Source: Xiheibacterium sp038325765
Lineage (GTDB): Bacteria > Myxococcota_A > Polyangia > Nannocystales > Nannocystaceae
NCBI GenBank assembly: GCA_038325765.1
Contig: JBBQJI010000025.1
Location: 1-64,000, forward strand
Direction: 5' to 3'
DNA length: 64,000 bases
Shown in pieces: positions 58,366-64,000 of this stretch. How positions within the stretch are numbered: position 1 is the stretch's first letter; every line of letters begins with the position of its first letter. Made by a program: the position numbers and the translations under genes. The notes beneath the pieces are model-generated. The model worked only from the letters and a program-made list of their open reading frames with translations, did no database searches and was not told the origin of the DNA.

Positions 58366-59874
58366 TCACTCCCAGCGGATGCCCTGCGCCAGCGGCAGCG
58401 CGTCGCTGCCGTTGATGGTGCACGTCTGGCGGCGCATGTAGGCCTTCCAGCTGTCCGAGCCGGCCTCGCGGCCGCCACCGGTCGCCTTCTCGCCCCCGAA
58501 CGCGCCGCCGATCTCTGCGCCCGAGGTGCCCAGGTTCACGTTGGCGATGCCGCAGTCGCTGCCCGCGGGGCTCCAGAAGCGCTCGGCCGCACGCACGCTG
58601 TCCGAGAACAACGCGGAGGACAGCCCCTGCTCGACCGCGTTCTGCCACGCGATCGCGTCCTCGAGGCGGTCGTCGGCGAACGTCCGCATGTAGAGGATCG
58701 GCGCGAAGGTCTCCTCGTCCATGAGTGGGAACGCGCCGTGGTCAGGGACGCGCACCAAAGTGGGCTCGACGAAGAAGCCGGCGCCGGGCCGTGCGTTGCC
58801 GCCGGCCAGGATCTCGCCGCCGTCGGCACGCACGCGGGCGATCGCCGCGACGAACGCGTCCTTGGCCCGGCCGTCGACGAGCGGGCCGACCAGGTGCTTC
58901 GGGTCGCGCGGGTCGCCGATGCGATCGGTGAGCTGCCGATAGGCCGCGACCAGGCGCCGGGTGAGTTCGGGCTCGACGCCACGGGCCACGAACAGGCGCC
59001 GCGTCGACGTGCAGCGCTGGCCGGCCGTGCCCGCGGCACCGAACGCGATCGCCCGTGCGGCGAGATCCAAGTTCGCAGTGGCGTCGACGATGATCGCATT
59101 GTTGCCCCCGAGCTCGAGCAGCGAGCGGCCGAGGCGGGCGGCCACGACGGGTCCGACCTTGCGCCCCATCGCCGTCGATCCGGTCGCGCTCACCAGTGGC
59201 AGCCGCGGATCGGCGACCAGCGCGGTCGCGACATCGACGTCGTTACCGATGACCAGCTGCATCGCCTCGCCGAAGCCTGTGGCGGCGAGGATCGGCTGCA
59301 GCAGGCCGTGGGTCGCGATCGCCGACAGCGGCGCCTTGAGGCTCGGCTTCCACACCACCGGGTCGCCGCACACCAGGGCGATCGCCGCGTTCCACGACCA
59401 CACCGCGACGGGGAAATTGAACGCGCTGATGCACAGCACCGGGCCCAGCGGCAACCACTGCTCCATCATGCGGTGGCCGGGGCGCTCCGACATCAGTGTG
59501 CGACCCCCGATGGTGCGCGACAGTCCGGTCGCGAAGTCGCAGATGTCGATCATCTCCTGGACCTCGCCGCGCGACTCCTCGATGCCCTTGCCGATCTCGG
59601 CGGTGACGAGGCGCGCCAGCGGCTCCTTCGCGGCGCGCAGCCGGTCGCCCATCTGTCGCACGAGTTCGCCGCGGCGCGGACCCGGCAGCTCGCGCAGCAG
59701 GGCGAACGCCTCGCACGCCCGGGCCACGGCGGCATCGGCGTCGTCGCGGCTGCACAGCGGCAGCTCGGCGACCACCTGCCCGCTCGACGGATCGACGACC
59801 GCCAGATCCTTGCCCGTGGCGGGCGCGGCGAGACCGAGTTCGGAGAAGATGGCGTGGACTTCGGCGCTGAGCAT
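58366..59874 (-). CDS. Aldehyde dehydrogenase, ALDH7/antiquitin-like
   Basis: A 502-residue NAD(P)-dependent aldehyde dehydrogenase from ATG 59874. The catalytic Glu254 is in SLLELGGNNAIIV and the nucleophile Cys288 in AGQRCTSTRRLF. ISAFNFPVAVWSWN (about 140-153) and the C-terminal GTSGAEIGGAFGGEKATGGG complete the fold. The sequence LLELGGNNA is characteristic of the ALDH7 group, whose members oxidise alpha-aminoadipate semialdehyde (piperidine-6-carboxylate) in lysine breakdown. A role in lysine degradation is therefore likely. No other lysine pathway gene is adjacent. The 150 bases to the next gene hold nothing recognisable. Confidence 0.88.
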   Translation of the reverse strand: MLSAEVHAIFSELGLAAPATGKDLAVVDPSSGQVVAELPLCSRDDADAAVARACEAFALLRELPGPRRGELVRQMGDRLRAAKEPLARLVTAEIGKGIEESRGEVQEMIDICDFATGLSRTIGGRTLMSERPGHRMMEQWLPLGPVLCISAFNFPVAVWSWNAAIALVCGDPVVWKPSLKAPLSAIATHGLLQPILAATGFGEAMQLVIGNDVDVATALVADPRLPLVSATGSTAMGRKVGPVVAARLGRSLLELGGNNAIIVDATANLDLAARAIAFGAAGTAGQRCTSTRRLFVARGVEPELTRRLVAAYRQLTDRIGDPRDPKHLVGPLVDGRAKDAFVAAIARVRADGGEILAGGNARPGAGFFVEPTLVRVPDHGAFPLMDEETFAPILYMRTFADDRLEDAIAWQNAVEQGLSSALFSDSVRAAERFWSPAGSDCGIANVNLGTSGAEIGGAFGGEKATGGGREAGSDSWKAYMRRQTCTINGSDALPLAQGIRWE

Positions 59875-59975
59875 CGGCGGCGCCAGCCTAGTGGATTCGT
59901 CCGGCCCGATCCAGGCACCGCGCCGTGCGGGAACCGTCACCGGGGCAACGGTCGCGCGACGGGTTGGCGACGCCG

Positions 59976-60185
59976 TCAGTAGTGCGGCGGCCTGTCGTCG
60001 ACGATCGCGTCGGGCTCGGCTGCCGCGTCGACGCGCGCGCGCAGGACATCGAGTTCGCGCACCAGCGCGTCGATGCGCGCGGCGTACTGCGTGACGACCT
60101 CGTCGAGCTCGCGCAGGGTCTTGTCCTGGAACGCGACGCGGATCTCGAGCTCGATCACGCGGTCTTCCACGGTGTGGGCGGACAC
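59976..60185 (-). CDS. slyX: SlyX-family protein
   Basis: A 69-residue coiled-coil protein from GTG 60185. The sequence RVIELEIRVAFQDKTLRELD is one long amphipathic helix, and the protein ends in PPHY, the hallmark end of SlyX proteins. The biochemical role of SlyX is unknown. It lies 101 bases upstream of the ALDH gene and 119 bases after the lytic transglycosylase stop, on the same strand. Confidence 0.82.
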   Translation of the reverse strand: MSAHTVEDRVIELEIRVAFQDKTLRELDEVVTQYAARIDALVRELDVLRARVDAAAEPDAIVDDRPPHY

Positions 60186-60304
60186 GGCGACACATGCTAC
60201 CACGGCGCCGTGCCGAGGCGCCCGCGCGGTCGGCGGTCCGGACGAAACGGCGCGGGTGGTGCGTTCGCGCTGCGATCGGCGCCCCGACTCGCGGCCGCAC
60301 CCGG

Positions 60305-62863
60305 CTAGAAATCGATGTTGTCCTCGAACGTGGGATCCACCGCGTTCGTCCACCGCGGCAGGTCGCCCTCGTAGAGCAACGCGTACGTCGCGTGCACTTC
60401 CATCACGCGCTTGGTGTACCGATAGCTCTCGCTGAACGCGATCTCTTCGATGAAGGTGTCCATCTCGAGCGGCGCGGGGCTCTGGGACTTGGCCGCGAGC
60501 CACCGCGCGACGTTGCTAGGACCGCCGTTGTAGCTGGCGTAGGCCATCGGCGCCTGGCCGTGGAACTTCGCCAGCAACTCCGCCACGTAGTACGCCGACA
60601 GGTGCGCGTTGGTATCGATGTCGAACAGCCGATCGGTGTCGAAGAAGTGGCCGGCGTCGGTCTCGCCGAGCCGCTCGGCGAGCTGATGCGCCGTCGATGG
60701 CATGATCTGCAACGCGCCGCGGGCCCCAACATGCGACACGACGTGCGGTCGGAACCGCGACTCCGTGTACATCAGCGACCACATGTGTTTCGGATCGATC
60801 TTGCGCAGCCTCGCCTCGCGCTCGACCGCAGGCCTGAACGCGCGCAGCGTCCAGCGCGCCTTGAACGGCGCGTCCTTCGACGTGCTGAGCCGGACGTAGG
60901 CGTTGGGCTCTTGCATCGCGAACGCGACCTCGCGCAGCCCGACGCGCATCGCCTCGACCGCGGCGCCGTCACGCAGGGTCTTGCGGCCCTCCTTGGTGGG
61001 CGCGACGCGGGGATACTTCCAGTTGGCCTTCCATCCCAGGCCCACCAGGATGTCCTCGCTGCGCGGGCCGCCGGCCTTCTTGCCGCGCGTGAGGTACGCC
61101 TGGACGGTGACCCGCAGCTCGCGGCGGGCCTCGTCGTTGTAGCCGGCGACGTACAGCTGGCGGGCGCGCTCGATCGACGGCCAAGCATCGCCGTAGTCGG
61201 CGGCGAGCTGCGAGAGAGTCGCCTCGGCCGCGGCGCGCGTGGGCGGTGAGAGTTCCTCGGCCACCGGCACGAGGGTGGGCACCGCCGGGGTCTCGAGCTT
61301 GGCGTCGAGCAGCCGCTGCCGCGCCTGGAGTCCGTAGTAGCCCAGGGCATCGGCGCCTGCGAGCGCGCGCAGGACCTGGCCCCCCGCTGCCTTGACGAGC
61401 GGGTCGCTCGAGCGCACCTGCATTCGACCGAGGAAGTATCGCGCCCGCTTGGCATCGCTGCGGTACTTCTTCTCGTAGGCCGCGAAGCCGGCGATCGCCG
61501 CGGCGTCGTCACCCAGACGGTGGGCGATCCACGGCCGCAGCCACGCCCGATCCTGCCCGTGGGCCTTGCCGTCCTTCTCGTAGCGATCCAGCAGGTCGCG
61601 CGCCCGCTCGTACTTGCCACCGCGGATCGCCAGCTCGAGCGCCTCCCACGTCACGTGGGCGCGAAAGGCCTTCTTCTTGCCGCGCTTGCCCTCGAGCTCC
61701 GAGAGCCGCAGCGCGATGGCCTCGTCGTAGAACGCGCCGCGCTCGAGACATTTGAGCAGATCGTCGCGAACGTCGAAATTGCCGCTCGCCGCGTAGGCCT
61801 TGCGCAGGTCGGCGGCGCACGTGCCCCAGTCGCGCTGCTTGCTCGCCGTGTACGATCGCGAGCGCTCGGCCTGGCCGCGGATCGGCGCCGGCGTGCCCGG
61901 ATCGGCGATGAGCTGCTCGAGCATCTCGCGGGAGACGTCGGCGCGCTTGTTGCGACGCGCCGCGGTGGCGGCGGCGAGGCGCTCGACGTCGGTCAGCGGC
62001 GCCCTGGCCTTGCCGGTGCGGGCGGCGATCGCCGCGAGCTCCTCCCAGGCCACCGACCCCTCGGGCTCACCGCTGCGCTCGATGGTGATCGTGCGCAGCT
62101 GGGCCGTGGCGTCGCTGGTGCGACCGGCACGATCGAGCGCCCGCGCCTGATCGAGCCACATCCGGCCGCGCTCGGGGTGATGCGGGTACTGCCCGAGCAC
62201 CTCGGCGAGCGCCGCTGCGGCCTGCCGCGCGCTGCCAGCGTCGCGCTTGGCCGCGAGCATCTGCGCCTGCAACACCTGCATCTGGGCGTAGTTGCGGATC
62301 GGCTCGCGCCGCTCGAGCTTGCGCAGCCGGGCGATGCCGGCACCGAGCCGCGCATCGGCGAGCGTGGCGTCTGCACCCGGAAGGCGCGCGTACGCGAGCT
62401 CGGCCTCGGCGAGTTCGACGCCGAGGACATCGGGGGGAAAGAACTTCGCGAGCTGGGCGTGCTCGACCCTAGGCTGCAGCGCAACGATGGCGGCGTCGGG
62501 ATCGCCCGCCAGCATCTGCGCGCGACCGAGGGTGGCGCCGGCGAGGAACCACGCTCCGCTGCCCGCCGCCGCGTCGGGACCGGCGAGGATCGTCTTGGCC
62601 AGCGCGATCGCCCGCGCGGCATCGCGCGCGCCCAGGGCCGTCGCCGCGCCGCGCATGCCGGTGAGCACCTCGCCTTGCCCCACCGCGGCCGCCGGTCGGC
62701 CGAGAGCCTCGGCCGCAGCGACGACCGCCGCCGCCGCCTCGCCCTCGTCGGGATCCGCAGGGCCCGCCGCGACCTCGGCCGCGTCCGACCGCTCGGGCTG
62801 GGCGACGAGCACGCCCATCAGGCCGGCTAGACCAAGGCTCGCGACCAGTGCTCGAATACGCAT
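60305..62863 (-). CDS. Soluble lytic murein transglycosylase (Slt70-like)
   Basis: An 852-residue periplasmic enzyme. Signal MRIRALVASLGLAGLMGVLVA. Residues 30-630 form a long array of helical TPR/superhelix repeats, the doughnut-shaped U-domain of Slt enzymes (repeated A-L-x-G patterns, for example GFAAYEKKYRSDAKRARYFLG). The C-terminal SLT domain has the catalytic Glu701 in MYTESRFRP, then GARGALQIMPSTAHQLA and YASYNGGPSNVARWL. It cleaves peptidoglycan between MurNAc and GlcNAc, forming anhydro-MurNAc ends. It is longer than E. coli Slt (about 620 residues), the extra part being more helical repeats. It is divergent from the terminal dehydrogenase gene. Confidence 0.9.
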   Translation of the reverse strand: MRIRALVASLGLAGLMGVLVAQPERSDAAEVAAGPADPDEGEAAAAVVAAAEALGRPAAAVGQGEVLTGMRGAATALGARDAARAIALAKTILAGPDAAAGSGAWFLAGATLGRAQMLAGDPDAAIVALQPRVEHAQLAKFFPPDVLGVELAEAELAYARLPGADATLADARLGAGIARLRKLERREPIRNYAQMQVLQAQMLAAKRDAGSARQAAAALAEVLGQYPHHPERGRMWLDQARALDRAGRTSDATAQLRTITIERSGEPEGSVAWEELAAIAARTGKARAPLTDVERLAAATAARRNKRADVSREMLEQLIADPGTPAPIRGQAERSRSYTASKQRDWGTCAADLRKAYAASGNFDVRDDLLKCLERGAFYDEAIALRLSELEGKRGKKKAFRAHVTWEALELAIRGGKYERARDLLDRYEKDGKAHGQDRAWLRPWIAHRLGDDAAAIAGFAAYEKKYRSDAKRARYFLGRMQVRSSDPLVKAAGGQVLRALAGADALGYYGLQARQRLLDAKLETPAVPTLVPVAEELSPPTRAAAEATLSQLAADYGDAWPSIERARQLYVAGYNDEARRELRVTVQAYLTRGKKAGGPRSEDILVGLGWKANWKYPRVAPTKEGRKTLRDGAAVEAMRVGLREVAFAMQEPNAYVRLSTSKDAPFKARWTLRAFRPAVEREARLRKIDPKHMWSLMYTESRFRPHVVSHVGARGALQIMPSTAHQLAERLGETDAGHFFDTDRLFDIDTNAHLSAYYVAELLAKFHGQAPMAYASYNGGPSNVARWLAAKSQSPAPLEMDTFIEEIAFSESYRYTKRVMEVHATYALLYEGDLPRWTNAVDPTFEDNIDF

Positions 62864-62976
62864 CGTCGAATCCCAGCCCCAGCATCACACGCTAGCACGC
62901 ACAACCCAAATTGCCCGCGACGCCGCGGCACCGCGTCAGCTCGCTGTCGGCGTGTCCTCGCGCCGCCTTCGGCTCG

Positions 62977-62995
62977 GCCCAAGGCCACCTTGGGC
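62977..62995. repeat. Eight-base-arm inverted repeat in divergent gap
   Basis: GCCCAAGG-CCA-CCTTGGGC is a perfect stem with a three-base loop, about 67 bases before the terminal dehydrogenase start. Around it GGCTCGGCC-type short direct repeats occur. It may be an operator or a dispersed element. Confidence 0.45.
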
Positions 62996-63061
62996 TCGGC
63001 CTCGCCCCGCCTCGGGCTTGGCCGCGCCCCAGGGTAGCGTCGATTTGGTAGCGTTCGCCCC

Positions 63062-64000
63062 GTGACGCTCCGACGACCGACCCACTCGCTGTTCGCCACC
63101 GTGCTCGGCGCCGGCACCATGGGCGCGCAGATTGCCGCCCATCTCGCCAACGCCGGCATGCGCGTGCAACTGCTCGACATCGTCCCGCCCAACACGCCCC
63201 CAACGGCGCCGCGGTCGGCACGCAATGCCATCGCCGCGGGCGCCCTCAAGGCGATGCTCAAGGGCAAGCCGGCGCCGTTCATGGTCGCAGCCGCGGCCGA
63301 GCGCGTGGGCATCGGCAACCTCGAGGACGACCTCGAGGCCGCGGTCGCCAAGAGCGACCTGGTGATCGAGGCCGTCATCGAGCGCCTCGACATCAAGCAG
63401 CCGCTGTTCGCCCGCATCGCCGCCGCCGCCCCGGCCCACGCGATTTTGGCCACGAACACCTCGGGCCTCGCGATCGGTTCGATCGCCCAGGCGCTGCCCG
63501 AGGCTGCGCGCCGCCGCGTCGTCGGCATGCACTTCTTCAACCCGCCGCGCTACATGCACCTGCTCGAGGTCGTGCCCGGCCCAGACACCGCGCCCGAGGT
63601 CACCGCCGAGCTCACCGCCTTCTCCGAAGACGTGCTGGGCAAGGGCGTGGTGCCGTGCCGCGACACCCCGAACTTCATCGCGAATCGCATCGGCGTCGCG
63701 TCGTCGATCCTCACCTTCTCGGCGGCGTTCGCCGGCGGCTACACCGTCGAGGAGGTCGATCTGCTCAACGGTCCGCTGGTCGGCCGCCCGCGCACCGGCT
63801 CGTTCCGCCTCGGCGATCTGGTCGGCATCGACGTCAGCGTCCTGGTCACCGACAACCTGCGCAAGGTGACGTCGAACGATCCGAGCGCGCCCAACTACGA
63901 CGAGCTCCACGATCGCATGGTCACCGACGACGTCGTGCAGAAGATGCTCGATGCCGGGCTCGAGGGCGACAAGACCGGCGGCGGCTTCTACAAGAAGACC
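63062..64000 (+). CDS. 3-hydroxyacyl-CoA dehydrogenase, FadN/FadB type (3' partial)
   Basis: The frame starts at GTG 63062 and stays open for 313 codons to the window end. The NAD-binding motif VLGAGTMGAQIAAHLANAG is at about residues 14-32. SDLVIEAVIERLDIKQ and LATNTSGLAIG follow, then the catalytic His region MHFFNPPRYMHLLEVV and the substrate-binding segment DTPNFIANRIGV. The end KTGGGFYKKT is typical of FadN-like proteins, which continue with an enoyl-CoA hydratase domain. It is a second beta-oxidation dehydrogenase besides the fadB-like gene, probably with different chain-length preference. Its regulator is not visible. Confidence 0.92.
   Translation, partial: MTLRRPTHSLFATVLGAGTMGAQIAAHLANAGMRVQLLDIVPPNTPPTAPRSARNAIAAGALKAMLKGKPAPFMVAAAAERVGIGNLEDDLEAAVAKSDLVIEAVIERLDIKQPLFARIAAAAPAHAILATNTSGLAIGSIAQALPEAARRRVVGMHFFNPPRYMHLLEVVPGPDTAPEVTAELTAFSEDVLGKGVVPCRDTPNFIANRIGVASSILTFSAAFAGGYTVEEVDLLNGPLVGRPRTGSFRLGDLVGIDVSVLVTDNLRKVTSNDPSAPNYDELHDRMVTDDVVQKMLDAGLEGDKTGGGFYKKT

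Overview
The window is very GC-rich, with coding frames strongly biased to G or C at the third codon position. Many gene products are lipoproteins or secreted proteins with Ser/Gly/Asp linkers (GDSTGD, SSGDSS). Two carry MYXO-CTERM-like tails and one resembles the MXAN_2562 outer-membrane barrel family. These traits point to a myxobacterium (Myxococcota), probably a Nannocystis-like lineage or an uncultured relative. I see no rRNA, tRNA, CRISPR array, prophage or insertion sequence. The gene content looks like a chromosomal backbone with envelope genes of unknown function. No stretch longer than about 250 bases lacks a gene.

Layout. 1-6750: a chimeric reading frame at the left edge (alcohol dehydrogenase fragment joined to a membrane glycosyltransferase), then unknown secreted proteins, including a CFI-box protein and an HEXXH lipoprotein. 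6755-10660: homoserine kinase, a DsbA-like lipoprotein, and divergent etfBA. 10868-14583: two translationally coupled histidine kinases, the second with a degenerate ATP-binding domain. 14668-20348: O-methyltransferase, a MoxR/DUF58/TgpA-type transglutaminase operon, and an SDR. 20359-27271: a metzincin-like lipoprotein, an NAD(P)-binding protein, an M28 peptidase, a membrane protein and a large lipoprotein. 27319-32245: a MarR regulator divergent from a thiolase/FadB/alpha-beta-hydrolase operon, with a perfect 16-bp palindrome between them.

32454-41420: a MYXO-CTERM protein coupled to a beta-barrel, RNase R coupled to a GT-C enzyme, a beta-propeller lipoprotein, an AblB-like acetyltransferase, and a small acidic lipoprotein with a strong terminator. 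41478-44245: SpoIID-like and vWA-like lipoproteins. 44334-47055 and 52176-54567: two modules that each combine an ECF sigma factor, a single-membrane-span partner and an envelope protein with a probable barrel. Between them lie htpG, hemH, two small unknown genes and a BtuF-like protein. 54633-64000: lipoprotein, metG, an unknown gene, an ALDH7-type aldehyde dehydrogenase, slyX-like, a lytic transglycosylase, and the start of a second 3-hydroxyacyl-CoA dehydrogenase that runs off the end.

Two themes recur. Fatty-acid beta-oxidation is represented by etfBA, thiolase, FadB and the terminal FadN/FadB-type gene. Envelope building and sensing is represented by the sigma modules, many lipoproteins, the transglutaminase operon, SpoIID-like and lytic transglycosylase enzymes, and the GT-C enzymes. 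ATGA or GTGA overlaps occur in many operons and fix most gene starts.
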